From contig MBPM02000001.1 of NCBI GenBank assembly GCA_001695595.3, positions 186,001 to 250,000 on the forward strand: a stretch of 64,000 nt of DNA, in the 5' to 3' direction. Shown piece after piece: positions 23,945 to 37,386 of this stretch; position 1 is the first letter of the stretch, and each line of letters opens with the position of its first letter. Source of the stretch: Plasmopara viticola (Eukaryota > Oomycota > Peronosporomycetes > Peronosporales > Peronosporaceae). The notes beneath the pieces were generated by a model. That model ran no database searches, had not been told where the DNA came from, and saw only the letters and a program-made list of their open reading frames with translations. A program made the translations under genes and the position numbers.

Positions 23945-26900
23945 TCATCTAAGTGGCAAAAAGATCAGAGTGAAATACTTTTCAAAGAATATTTCGGTGT
24001 ATCTTTGTGCACCTTTGCTTTCAGTGAAGCGCTGAACATCCGTGAGGTGGTCAAGCAGTGGGTCATCAACTTGATCTTCAGAGGCTGCTCTTGTACTGAA
24101 AAAGTCATCACGCAATAGGTGCCAATCATGCGCGAAGCCAGTGTCTTCAGCGAGATCACTCAATGATGGTACCCAGTCTTTCGAGCTTGTTGTCTTCGAT
24201 TCACTTATACTCAAGGCATCCGGAAGTGTCTTTTCAGATTGCTTTTTCTCTATCAAAGCATAAAGATTAGTCTTCGCGTCGTGAGTTTACTGTGACATGC
24301 TGTCTTGAAGACTTACCGAGCTTTAAATTTTTGCTACTAGTAAAATTTGACTGGCTAAGCACCAGCTCAACGTCTCCGATGCAGTCCAAAATCTCGTTAA
24401 GGAACTCATCCTTCTCCATGGGTTTATTCAAGCCGATTAATTGCTTTGAACTTGTACGCTGGTCTCCAGTTTCACAACCTAGGGTTTCTTTAACGTTTGC
24501 ATCCGATGACGTACTGTCGAAATGAACGGAACTAGCACGATCTTTAGTCATGTGACTAAAAGCTTCATTTTCTCTCGATTTTTCTAAATCAATTTGAGTT
24601 GAATCACGAATGTTAAGATCACAAAGTATACTGCTTGCAAATATCAAAGACGGTGTTTCTGTTACGACGGAGGAAGTCTTGACACTGCCGCCACTGACGT
24701 TGTCTGGTTGATCATCAATATTTTTTGCGCTTTCAAGAGAGCCGAATATTGATGATCCGTGACGTTCTGTGTCGATAGCCAGAGGGGAAGACTTATAAGG
24801 CTTATTCAAGTGAATGTGATTCTCAGTCGGGACGTGGCTACGAAAGCTCTTATCCCACGACCCGGTCAACTCGTCGAAAGTGTCTTGTGACAAAGGAACA
24901 AAATTTGTCGATGAGTGCATGGGAGAATATTGAAGGCGTACATTGTTCCAAACAGAAGGAACTGGATTAGCTTTTGAAGCTCGTCGCTTGTTACTAGCCA
25001 ACATTTTATGAAAACGAAATAACTTCTGGGCTTGGCTCTTCTTTTGTTGTTGCCCCATGAAGCCCAAAATGGCACTGACATCGTCATTGCGCTTCCGCAG
25101 CACCGACCCCTGGCCTTCCATAGCAAAGATGAGCATCACAAACTTGATACTGACCACTACGTCATCGCTTTGAATCTTGTCCACTTTTTTGCCTTCATCA
25201 AGTTCACCCCAACGAAGGTTGCAAGAGCATCGCACAAGAGTCTCGATGAACTCTGGAAAATTAAGCTCTTCAGTATCGGGCGAAGAACAGCACGAGAGAC
25301 GCACAGCATCTTCGAGTTCGCGGCGATGAAATAGCTGTGGAAATACTTTAACTTGCTTCATTAGATTGATGAATGCAGAGCTCGTCATTCGAAAGTCTTG
25401 CGGGTTGTTCTTGGCTGGTAAAGAGCTTTGAACAGCTTGGCGCAAGAAGAATTGACCAAGGACTCGCATATACTTTTTTATCACAGAAAATAGTGTTTCC
25501 AGAGTGGCATCCATTTCAGGAGGCATAGACGACCAAATCCAAAATGAAGTCGACTTTATTGGACGATTACTTGCTCTTTTACGTTGCTCAAGATGCGATT
25601 GCAGACGGTATTGGGCAAGCCAGTCTAAAGGTGTTATAAACTCTGCGCTGGTTTCCTGAGAATTGACAAAAAGATATTTTCGATACGCGGGGTGACTCTT
25701 TATCAATTGCTTGAGAAAATGTTCAAGATTTGTCTGCTCAGCTTCAATGGACTCATCTTCATAGCTAGCGTCGTACACTTTTATAAATTCGTCAATATAG
25801 AAATCATTTTGAAATAGTGCCAAATCTCGAGTTAGCCGATAGCATCCGCGAATTCGAGCAGAATACACTTTGAGAGAAGTACTTGCACTAGCTATGATGC
25901 TATCAGCGTAGAAATTGAATATTTTCTCGCCCATGGACGCATTCCACTTACAGCTGTGCCGATCCTGATTGTGAGCTCCACTATATTGAGATGAGCTAGC
26001 TTTAGTTCCACTATTGAGATTTAGAATTTCTGCCAGAGGCCTTGCTTCGTCACCACTCGAATTGATCACTTTCATCTGCTTGTTGCGGGCTATACTTTGT
26101 GTCTTTCCCACTCGAGACTTGAGCCGGTAGTCTACATTCTTGTCCTTAGATATTGCATGTAAACTCAGCAATGAATGAGGTACTCTTTGAGTGTCACTCT
26201 CCGATACCTGAACTTCATGCTCATCTGTGTTTGCTTGAAAACGTACTTGACCAGGTCGCGAGGAAGCACTTGGATGAAAAGTATCATTAATCTGATCATA
26301 AGGGTGGCATTTGTGCGAAGTTACACTTTGTTCGGATTGTACTACCGGATCTAATGCTTCAACAATAGCAATCCGTGCAGTCTCAAGTGTAGACGCTCCA
26401 GTGTCTAGCATATCGCTGTCAAAAAGAGGTAATTCGTTTCCACAGTCGTTCAAACGCAATCTTCTCCGAGACAAAGATGGAGCTGATTCTTGGTCTTTGC
26501 GATTTACAGCAATAATGTTGACAATCTGAGGGTCAAGATTCACACCATTGCTACTTGCAGGCATTTTTTCTTGCTGCGGTTTGCTACTACCAGCCATCAG
26601 TTTATTTAAACAGGATTTAGTATTTGCTTTCGACTGACGCATGCATTTGCCGCCTATAAGCTCATCTTTTTGATATTGACGATTCTGTTTACATTGTTCA
26701 CTGTGCAGACGTCGATGAGAGCTTGTGACGACCGCAGAATGACCCAAAGCGGCACTGGCGACGCGAACTACTCGCTTGCACTTCTCATTTTTTACTTTCT
26801 CCTGGTCACTTTCGTGATACGATTTTAAATAGTTGGAATGTTCTTTAGGGTCCAGCATCCGACGCATCTGTTGCATCGACTCGACTCGAGGGTTTTTGGC

Positions 26901-29900
26901 AACTGCTGTGTTCTCCCGCTTGACCGATACAGTGTTTCTGCGATTTTTTCCACAATCAGTTCGTTTTGCTTTGTTCACAAAAAGGTGGTGTTGAGGGTGA
27001 TAAGAGGAAAGGTTGTGCTGTGTTTGCCGTGCATATTCCAGCACTTTTTCTTGCTTTATATGAACTGAAGTCTTCCACCACAACGAGATTACTTTCACAC
27101 ACAGACGACTAGAAAAGTGTCTTCTTGCAACAGCGCTGTCCTTGATATAAGCCATAAACCACCTTCGAAACCAGATTTTCAGATGGAACCACTCTGCCTG
27201 CTTAAATTCACGCGTTGCCGTTTTCAGTTCGTCAAGTGCCTTGAGCTTATTCAACGATTGTCGTTTTTGAACGCTTCTTCTTCCCTCAACAAGACTTTTC
27301 CACTCGTTCATTATCCATCTCTGTAGACGACGTAACGAGCTTTCTCGGAAACAGCGTGAACGCATTCCCAGTCTCTTGTTTTTAATTGAAATCGCCGATG
27401 CAGCTTGACGCCAAACCTGAAGTGTAGACCAAGCAGTGTAGAGGTCTTTCCAGTGCAACCAACGTCGCCGTATCTGGTGAAGGTGCAAATTTCTGTTTAA
27501 ACCTCTCAAGCATTTGTTCTGTCTGTATGTGCGTTGCCAGTGGCGCCATACACGCCACACGATTGACGAGGTTGGATGCATTCCGTACACTTGTCGGAAA
27601 AAATGTAACTTTTTAGCACGACTTTTTTGCAAAGCGTAGAAATTAGACCACTTCGTGTAGCAAATTCGTACAGTCTGAAAAGCTCGATTGCGTTGTAATC
27701 TATACACGCACTGACGGACGCGGACCTTATTTCGCCATTCAAAAAGCTCTTTAAACATCAGCGTTTTCTCATACTTACATCTGATTGAATTCCCATGTAA
27801 ACGTACTCGATGGAAACACGAGGAGCGAGATCGCCATTCACATAAGACTCGAGTACACAGCTTCTTCGTGTGATACTTTTCGGCAATGACACGAACGCTT
27901 TTCGACTTTTCCACACTACAATGCCAATGGATGAAAAGGGCTCTTATCATCCTTTTGCGTTTCTCCCAAAGACGATGACGCCATCGAGACAATAGGGAAG
28001 CCTGACGATGCCATTGATGCAGCACTTGACGTTTTTTACGCATTGTGCAGCGATGCTTACACTGGGAACGTCGCCGACATTGAGCAACAAACTTCACCCA
28101 GCGATTCCAAGTTCGACGATTCAAGCTAAAAGACAAACTTTTGTTATCAAAATTTGTCCGCAATCGCTCCGAAATTTTTTTTCGCGACCTCGTTCTAGAA
28201 AACCAGGCACAAAAATGACGTTTCTTTAAAGAAATTCGCAGCTTTTGACGGAAATGGCTTAATTGTAAGGGCCGCTGAGCAGTTTGGTAAGTTGCAATGC
28301 AAAATTTTCTAATTCCTCGTTGAAGCAAATGTAGCCGGTAATGCAATTGAGCTTTGACAAGTCGCTGACCGTGGCCTAAGCGAAAATTGTAGTAGTTTTT
28401 CAATCCATTAAAAATTTGCTTGCGGTACAAACGAAGACGCAAAGCTTCTACTTGATTCAATGTCAATGTTCTGCGACGAATTGTCCACCACCAAGCTACC
28501 CATACGCTTCGCAAATGGCGCATCTGGCACCTTTTACAAATTCGGTTGACTGCATCTCTTATTCGCCTTCTCTCCAATACCCACACAGAAAGCCACTCCA
28601 CAGCTGCAGTTAGACGGCGATGTCTAATCATCGACTCGACGTGTGTGCGATGGACACTTAATCGTACCTGATCCTTGAATACTTGAAAAAAGTGTTTTCG
28701 ACAATGCGTTTCGCGGGTTTTTCGCACATGACCACCAATCTTGATAGCTTTTACTGTAACACTCCACGCTTGATAATGATGACAAAGCATTCGAGACAGC
28801 ACTTTGATTCGAAGGTGGTGCACGTAATTAGTATCGCGAGCAACTTTAAACCACAGCAATAGAAACCTTCTTCGACTTACATTGTATTGAACTCCCCACG
28901 ATAGTCTTCTATCACGACAAGACGCTTGAGTGTATGCTCTCCATCGATCCAACAATCTACGGCTTCGTCCATACGTCACCCTCAGATGGTACTCTAAACA
29001 TTTATTACGTTTTTCTCTCGAAACATTACAAAACGTTTGCATCGCTACTAGGCACTTGCTCAGCAAAAGAGATTCCTGGCGACCTTGGAAAGCATGGATG
29101 CGTAGCTTTGTCCAAACAGAATGCACCAGTCGATGTTGACTGTGAAGTTTCTGCCGAACCAATACGCTGTTAAAATACTGTTTTTGCTTCATGAATATAA
29201 TCCATCGTTTCCAAACATGCTTCTGAATCAATCGCCCCACAAAAGAAGTTCGCCCACCCTTAAGCAACCCATGCAGCAAAGAGCATCGGTGCTTCCACCG
29301 TATCCATTTTGAGAGAGCTCTAATAACTTTCCAAAATATAAGTTCCTGTGTCTTTTTATGCCGATATCGCTGCTGCTTCAAAAAGAAGGCCCACTTATTA
29401 AGACAAAGCTGTTTTGAAAGCACATTGACTACTGCCAGTCGTCGACTTTTCTCTCTTCGATGCATGACAAATCTCTTCCAATGCCGAAGCCACGTCCGTA
29501 GCGTGCAACGTGCCTGTTTGCTGGACCAACAGTTTGGAAAGGACACTGATGAGCTTGACGAGTTCAGGGACGAGTTCAGACAAGGACGCTGCCAGGATTC
29601 GTGTTGCCGTCTTTGCCGCAAAATCGCCATCGTATGTGGCGACATTTCATCTCGACAAGGCTCACGATCGAATTCAAAACAATTGACTGAATCCTGGAAC
29701 GTCCCCGAAGATAGTGGACACGTCACCGAAGGCGGAGGCAAAGCTGCTAGAAAGGCATCTTGTTGTTTCTTCTTCCTACCTCTCTCGCTCGTAGTGCATT
29801 GATGCTGAATATCATCATTTGAGCTCCGGTCCAATATTCCTAACTTGTACAAAATCTCAAGTTGAGATAACACAAGCGTCTCCATCGATCCTTCCGCCAT
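23945..29900 (-). CDS. SFI1-like centrin-binding repeat protein with EF-hand-like C-terminal module
   Basis: SFI1 proteins form long helices that line up centrin along centrosomes, basal bodies or spindle poles. Exon 1 (29,900-24,317) is followed by a 66-nt intron with GTAAGT donor and TAG acceptor, and exon 2 (24,249-23,945), giving 1,962 residues. Reading through the donor instead stops at 24,267 and loses the last ~100 residues. Residues ~130-945 are an array of Trp-containing helical repeats (LRTWLRHWKRF, LSKWIRWK, WNRWVKF, WRVWRHW), rich in basic residues, which is the SFI1 signature. A polar linker follows. Residues ~1,440-1,600 form a helical domain with an F-I-N-L-M...LNFPEFIETLVRCS pattern that resembles a degenerate EF-hand pair. 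The C-terminal 350 residues are Ser-rich. Confidence 0.85.
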
Positions 29901-30597
29901 ATCAATGTTTTAAAAGCCGTTATATAATAGCCACCGCTCATCAAAGGTCGTCTTGTTTCAAAGTCTTCACAGTTCGGTAACTGGCGAATCTATATGCTTG
30001 CACAAACTGATCCATAGCTCTCAAAGGTTCTTGACCAGGGTTTTAAATAATCTCATTATAATCCAGCAAAAAAAAACTGGGCATTTCATCCAGTCTAGTG
30101 CAGCGATAAGCCTTGTTTTTTTCTTGTATAATTTTGAGTGCGTCCAAATACAACGAAATCTGTGCGTCATTACAAAAAAGCATTGCTGTAGATTCATTGT
30201 AAATCGCAATTCGAGCTTATCGATGAGCGATTCCTTCTGATACGGATGCTGCCAAGTGATGGTGTACACCTCTTCAAGATTTTGCAAAGCTTAGTAATAG
30301 TGAGTAATGTCTGCGAGCACGATAACATGAATGTAAGCCAATCGTTTACAGACCACAGGCTTGTCTATTTAGTAGCCACTGAAATTGAAAGATGAATTCC
30401 TTGAAGCGAAAACTCAACTTCTGAAACTTCGGGAATTACGTACTCCTAAGCTATGGCTCCCGTTAGATCAATGCTGCGATACCCCACTCAGCTTCGTTAT
30501 TATCTACCTCACCCAGCTTTGTTTATTATCGTTTTTGATCCGCGTCGGTCAAGTCTGTCTAGCTTTCGATAAACGCACACTTTTGTTCACAACTGCA
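29901..30597. other. Divergent intergenic region between the SFI1-like and PH-like genes
   Basis: The two genes start head to head here. The SFI1-like side has a TATTATATAACGG stretch (minus strand) about 30 nt before its ATG. From about 30,240 rightwards the sequence belongs to the inverted duplication. An open stretch at 30,385-30,597 runs in frame into PH copy B but begins with TTG, has no ATG, and is frameshifted in copy A by 2 nt, so I treat it as leader. Confidence 0.5.
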
Positions 30598-31420
30598 ATG
30601 ACGTACGGCCAACTCCATGTTCAAACCTGCAGCCTCATTTGGTAAGACTTGTCGCTCTTCATGGACTTTTTTTTATCGTTATAACGATCTACCGTTCATA
30701 TAGGTGCTTATGTATGGTCCATATAGTCAGCTGTGTGCACGCAAAGAGCGCTAAGGTGAAGAGCAAAGCCTCTTACAATCTCGTTATCGATCGCCCGCGG
30801 ATTGTAGGCGGGACTTTAACGATTTCTCTCGACTCGACAGTAAAACTCGTAAAAAGCTCGAGCAAGGATTTCGGGCAAAACATCATCCGTCTAACTTATG
30901 GCTCAAGTAGCAAAACTGTGGCGTTGAGAGCCTCGAACTCAAATGACTGTGAGTATTGGCTGGCTGCAATCACAGCTGCGCTCAAGTCTGATGATTGTAT
31001 GAGATTGGCTCAAAACGCAGCGACTATGTCCTTGAAATCAGGAGTGATTAAGGGTGCGATCAATTTTCTGCCAATTCGACTGAACGATGGCACAGGCGTC
31101 ATGAGGGGGCAGGCTTCGCAGCACGCTGTCAACTTCTCAACTTTCGCTGCAAAGTCGAGCATTCCTAGATGTAGCGGATCTCGGTCTACTGATTTTCGAC
31201 GTGAAACACCAACTTCTCCACAGACTACCAAAACTGCTTCGCTCAAATGTTCTCTTCGACGAGTGTTTTGTCAGAATATACCGTCTGTCATACAGCTCTT
31301 TATTACCGTCGGTCAGGCCATTGCAGCTGCTGGCTAAACGGTTTTCACCAATACTGCTAAAACAGTCGCTTCAAATCGATCCAGTTTCTTACGAAATTTA
31401 GAATATAAAACACTTCAATG
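30240..31420 (+). repeat. Right arm of the large inverted duplication
   Basis: This is the counterpart of 20,130-21,350 in opposite orientation. Outer limits are approximate: the similarity fades near GGATGCTGCC at about 30,240, and again about 80 bp after the PH gene stop. The 3' flanks still share AATCGATCCAGTT. Confidence 0.85.
30598..31337 (+). CDS. PH-domain-like protein, copy B
   Basis: Exon 1 (30,598-30,641) starts MTYGQLHVQTC. The intron 30,642-30,703 has a GTAAGA donor and TAG acceptor, and exon 2 runs 30,704-31,337. It predicts 225 residues. It shares with copy A the block NLVIDRPR, the KSSSKD string, a K-T-V-A-L-R-A-S strand and the DCEYWLAAI helix. It also shares SIPRCSGS, the SLKCSLRRVFCQN block and the IAAAG end. 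The start is chosen because the ATG, the 44-nt exon and the intron phase are all conserved in copy A. Function is unknown. A PH-like membrane-targeting role is inferred from the strand-helix end of the fold only. Confidence 0.6.
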
Positions 31421-34400
31421 AAGTACATAAAATTACGCGCGCAGCAGTATACTAAATGCTTCCATGTCAATTTAGGGTTCTAGCAATCTACAGCGTGATC
31501 AAAACTTGAAGATGCATAAATCGCTATAGTGTCTCTTAGCAATTTAATAATACGTTTATTGGTAACTTTATGCTAAAAACTTTTAGGCTTCCTGCCTACA
31601 TCGCGGTTTCGCTCTTTATTAAAAAATACGCTTCAAAGTGCAATCGTTAAAACCCCTAAAACTAAAGTTGGTTTTTTTATGAGATGAAATACCTTCCTGC
31701 ATGCCTTCCTTGTAGAAAGTGCTAGGTGACCATATCAGCACTTTGTAGTCAACCCTTTGCAGGTTGACTATCTTAATCTTCGCAGAAAACTCGAAGTGGA
31801 TCACACTACTTTCCGTAGTTCACGCCGAGCAGTTGCAAGACTGGCTGGCTTCTATCGGCCAGATAGAGTGGTACGTGTCTGCTACCAAGCAGCTTGAAGT
31901 CACCACAGAGCTCGAGCTCTTCGGGCAAAGTTTATGCTCGACGGGTCAGGTAGCACAAACTCCGGTAGCCCTAATGGTAGCGCCTTAAAGTGGGTCCAAG
32001 CCGGCAAAAGTTACGCTGACTGCCTTTGAAAGAAATAAATCATAATCTTAACGTTTGGTCAAAGAGGTAGCAATGGTTACGTTATCACATATGATTAGGT
32101 TCGCGTGGCGTTGAAATTCCCTTACCTGAAAGACCGAGTCAAGAAATTGGCACGCACTCGTGCAACCACTTCACTGAAGAATTTTGTGTTTTTAAAGCAC
32201 ATGACAAAGAATTTGGAAGTAACGTTGATCCTTTCGAGCTCTGAGTTTCATCAACGCTTGCGCGTTCTTGCTTGCAAGCAAGGTAGGCGTGAGCTTTATT
32301 ATTGTCTTGAAAAAAATATGGGGCTGGCAGCCTTTATCGTAGAAAAGTTAATGCGGCTGTGCTCATGGGCGCCTCAAGGAAGAGCTCAACACGTAAGATT
32401 GCAAGCGGCAGCGATGGAAACGGTTATTATATCGTTTTTCAAGGCTTTTCAAACGCTAGCTAATCCAGGTTTCATATCCTCAATCCACAATACGGCATCC
32501 GAAGGCGCACTCGCTTGCGTTTAGTCCTAATGAATTTTAGCGCTAACCGGGCAAAGCAACATCCGCTGCTTTGACTGCAACAAACAAGATATAATATGTG
32601 CCTGTTTTCACGGAAGTCGACGAAGTTGATCTACGTCTTGTTTAAGGGCTTTGAAGGGGCGCTGGCAAAGCCGCGCTCTCGGAGCCAGAAAACGTTTATT
32701 ACCAACACATATTGGGAAAGATTTAAGTCTTTATGATGGGTGTGTAATCATAAAAACATTAGGACTCAGGCAATGAGATCTCGACAGCCCTCCGAGGAGA
32801 AATCAGCAGCGATACATCGCCGATTATACGAGGCTAATTAATTGATTTATAGTCTTTATAGACCTGGGGCGTCAAGCGATTGCGCGCCAACAAACGTTTG
32901 CGGACAGAGATAACAAATCGATTTATCATTTAAAAAGCTAGCAACAAATTATGTCACTTCAGGATCGATTAGCTAATAAAACATTTCTTGATATTCCTTA
33001 AGTTGAAGTAGACCTAGGTGTTAAATTTGCAGATCTCGAAACCGTGAAATTATTTTTGGTACTTGACATGGACAAGCATGTCTTCATAGACAAGCACGAG
33101 CTCTGTATCGATTAGCGTTGGTGTTAGCCGCCCAATTTTGTGCATCACAACTTTTAAAAATTCAAAATTCCAACTCTCTTGTACGTGATGATCTCTTACC
33201 TCTAAACGAAAACTTGGTGTAAATACACTCGCAATGAACATAGAAGGTGCCGAAGTTACAGACTTTCTTCCTAAATCGTGCGTAGTTACACCTTGAAATC
33301 TCCATAGCTGGTATTAAATTCTCGTCTTAGACGTCAAAGAGAGATCTTGTAGCATGAGTAACTTAGTTCCGTAGGTGTATAACAAAGTTCTACCAGTTGC
33401 GGGTAAGAGAGTCCCCGCACTGGGCAGCATAGGCTTGCAAGACATCTTGCGTCACTACTGGTACGAAAGCGGTATGAGCCTATTTATTTAGTACGGCAAA
33501 AAAATAGAACAGAAATGCAATGTTTGATTCTGCGCAAACACCTATCCAAAGAAGGATGTGTTGCTAAGCAATGTGTCCGAGTGTACGTTGTATAGTGCGC
33601 TAGAATTGGCAGATGGCAAATTCCAAACTCAAGTGAGGGTTGATTTTAATCTTGCGGCAGTAAGTACGCTCAGTCGCATGGTAGAGAATGCTTAGTGGTG
33701 TCATAAAAGCTAACAAACGATTTGGTGATGTTAAATCATCGAGCCACACAAGCTTTCTATTATTATCGGCTTCCGCCCGGACGTACTTGGCGATGTATTA
33801 GCCATTGTTGTTTTGATTAACCTGCTCTAAAGGCCCATTTGTCTACTAAAGGCACGTTTTTGAGGTTGTAGAGATCAATAAACCTTTTGCCAACACCGCG
33901 AAGCGTGTCTATGTGGTACTGAAGTCATTGGCTTTTTCAAAAGCGGCAATGGATTCGAGTAGACCCAAAAAATGTAAAGGGCATTTCAGCTGGTCTACGC
34001 ATGAACTATATAAGTGGTTAGTCTTGCAAGCTATTTGCATAGGAGCGAGCTGGCAATGAGGTTACAAAAACCTTTTGTTTTTTAGAAAAAAAGTGCTGAG
34101 AGAGCAAGCTTTGTGATGCATTTGATAGCATTATGAAAAAAATATAGTAGGCATATGCTTAACTAGACAAGGAAAAGCCATAGCGTCGTTTGTGACGCAT
34201 CCAACTTTGCCGTCAGCTGCATGTTAGTGCAACTAGAGAAAGACAGAAGTCGCTGTAGTAGCTTCTGCTGCTTTATATAAATTCGTTCAGCCAAAACCAG
34301 CCGCAAAGCTCACTTTCAAACAGCAATCCTTCTCTTGGCGTCTACACATACGAAAGCTGAATTTTATCTGTCTTTTGCGCGTGATGCTGGTAGCTATTTG

Positions 34401-37386
34401 ACCGTTTTTGATTCGAGATCCGTACTCTATAGGAATTTTGATCAGCGGCAATTCCAGCCCACCAAATATATCATACCTATTTGGGTAGGGCGGTCGCATT
34501 TTTGGGGTGTTCACTGTAATGTCCTATGTCCAGCTGGCTAATTTTAGGTCCTTTCGGTATCGAATCGGGTACCTCAACAAGATACGGACTTTTTGAGCTA
34601 CAGAGTCGGTCACGGAGACCTATAAAGCACACTCGTGTCGTGAGTGTCGGTCAAGTTCTTGTCAAAGGGAGAAACTGTCCCGTCAGCATTGGCGGCCATA
34701 AATAATAAGTACTCCCCTTGACAAAGTTCGAGCTCTACTCGTGAGCTAGTTGCTTGCCCTATCAAGGCTAGCTTTGTAAAGAAAACACTGGTCACTCAAT
34801 TAATGAAACTACACTCACATGAGTAACGCGTCGCGTGTTGCTTATCTTGTACTCAACATCGACCGGTGTGTACCCACTAAATTCATGCTTACAGTCCAAC
34901 CAAACGTTTGTGCACAATTAGCCTAACTTTTTGACCGAGGAGACGTACAAGTGTTGCTCAGACAGCGTAAATTGCTTGTACACGATCGAATGTAAATTAT
35001 ACGATCAATTTTAGAAATCAAAAAGCTGGTTCTTCTGCTCGCATCTAGCGACAACTTCAGCAAAGTCGGTGGGCACGTGGGGTAGTCCTTCCGGTAAGAG
35101 CTTTCTTGCTTCATCAGAACGTCTAAAGCCGGCCAATTTTATAAGCGTACCTCTAGCGTTGCGAGAAAAAGCGTACTATATGTAGTCGTAAATAAGCAAT
35201 ATAAAGCTTTGATTTAATGAATGCGTAAGTATTTGCACCAGACATCGACACGGCCACCGGATGCAGTCCAAGAGCTAACGCACGAAGTATCCTCTACCTT
35301 TGAGGACACGAGTCTTGATACGAGCAAGCAGACCAAAGCGATTAAGCATTGGAGACTCAAAAAGTGGTCGGCCAAGGACCGGACGTCGGTACCTAAAGCA
35401 TATTTTCGGCGAAACGACAATTTAGGTCGTCGGAGTCACTAGTGACACCAAAGCAAAGACGGTGCATGTACCCCTTTTCTTTGACAGAGCACCTTAGCGC
35501 CACAACTTCGTGGAGTGAAATCTGGCAGATTGTCGTCGCGAGATTCGAAGCCAGTATCTTGTAATGCAAAGGAATTCTCCACATAAAAATATGAGCTCCA
35601 ACTAGCAAAAAAATGGGACGCCCTTTTCAAGATGCTTTGTGCCATTAGAGATAATTGTTTAGAATAGAGGCGCTTGCGTTATAAACAACAGTAGCTGCAT
35701 AGACGTGCAGGATGAGATTACAGCATACGACAAGATTATATCTTTAGTTTTGATGTTTGCTTCTGTTTTTCTCCTTTCAGTCGAAATGATAGATCCACAT
35801 GTCTTGGCAATTAATTAATTTGTTGCGAACATGTCTTAAGACAAGAAGTCCCTTCAATAAAAAGTCTACAACATGCTCACATGTCGCAGAGGGCTGATAT
35901 GAGCGAGTCACTTTCTCATGAAACTCAGAATCACGGCAACTTGTATCAGGAGAAGCAAATTGTGTTGTTTTATGACATGAAGGCATTCTCCAAGAGTGCT
36001 CAATTAATTGGCAAACTTGCGCAAAAACCGCGCCGCGCCCGTTTGGTCTAAGTATCCATCTTTGTCGTGCAATATGTACTCGTAAGATCGAGGACTCAAT
36101 AGATGACAATTGACTTTGACTGTCTTTGTTGATAAAAGACGGTCAAGGAGCAGCGCTGCTAAGTCGGCATTGTTGATCATTTTCAGTACAGCCGCCTAAA
36201 TTCCATTTTGCCGAACGAACAAGACAACATGATTTTGTCAAATCTATTGGCGAGCCGAGCTCAAACTTCATACGGCTCTTAAGGGCGTAATGGCACTAGG
36301 CTAAGCTGCCTGCGATGCACCGCAACATGCGAGAAGCCAAACTGCTGCCACATTTCGCATGTACTAAAATATGTAGAGATCCACGTATACAGCTTGAACA
36401 TTAACAGCGGGAGCTTGAATAAGGTACTGGATCCAAACCCTCAATGCTTTCCATTGACCCATCTTCGATGTAATTCCTTAGGAAGTACTCTTATTGTCAA
36501 GTAGGCGCTTCTTGACCTCTCAAATCTTACCATATTTTGATGTCAGTCGGGATCGCCTTCAATCTTTTAGCCTTCTTGACACCTAACACTGTATTGGCGT
36601 TAGTTTGAAATTAGGTGTTACTGACATCATGCGTACAGGTGCCGTAGATAGATATGGTATTATCGTACAATCGTCTGACTTTGAAAGCTGCTGGCGTTCT
36701 CATTGTCTGTCAACCTGTGCAATGGATATCGTCAAATGCGAAAAGGCCAAGATCTCCATGTACCATCACGTCTTGTAAAAGTAAAACAGAAAACGTGCAC
36801 TGTACCGCTTCTATAAGAAGCGAACACGTCGCAATTAATGGCAAAAACCTCGATACACTGAAAGCATGACGTTGCAACGACGCGTGTTTGTAGCGGTCGA
36901 CGATTTATCTGTACAACACGGAGCATTAGTCTTTTCCGTGGGCTTGGAAAGTCTGGCATCCATTCTTTTTAAGCTCTTATTAACTCAAAGCTTCTATCTG
37001 CGTACTGTTGTAATGGCATCAGTTCCAAGAAAATGGTCTATCGGTTTTTCTATACTGAGGATACACCTTCATTACATCTGTCACTTATATGGCGTGAAGT
37101 ACGTGCAGCAACATCGTTGAGCGTATGCACAAATGCGCCTATAAAATCATAACACGAGATTTGATATTCCGTTTCAATTCACTTTTGATATAGTCAATAA
37201 AAAACAATCTATTAAATCTAATTTTTGCATCACGACGAGCAGTACTGCATAAATCACAAAGATAACCTCAATATCAATTATTACAACAAGTTCTTTAAAT
37301 GTTAAGGAGCCGCCTCATTTAGTTGTTAGTCAGCTGAATATGTTAATATACCCTCCTTTACGTACCAAATAGATCCGCCACACGAG
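31421..37386. other. Gene-poor region
   Basis: I support no gene in these 6 kb. The longest frame, at about 32,105-32,524, begins at GTG, has no start in a plausible context and matches no family I know. It could be a fragment of a lost gene. A 9-bp inverted repeat (TAGTCAACC / GGTTGACTA) lies at 31,746-31,770. GCCTCATTTAGTTGTTAG at about 37,312 may be an Inr-like site for the DCN1-like gene. Confidence 0.4.

Noticed and set aside
30385..30597. In-frame 71-codon extension of PH copy B at the 5' side
   Set aside because: It begins with TTG, has an in-frame stop just upstream and no ATG, and is disrupted by a 2-nt length difference in the duplicate copy. The conserved ATG at 30,598 fits both copies.
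31746..31770. Small inverted repeat as a terminator or regulatory hairpin
   Set aside because: Nine-bp arms are expected by chance in a window of this size and no gene is adjacent.
32105..32524. A 139-codon frame as a possible gene
   Set aside because: It starts with GTG, the first in-frame ATG lies 32 codons later, there is no family match, and no splice partner is visible.
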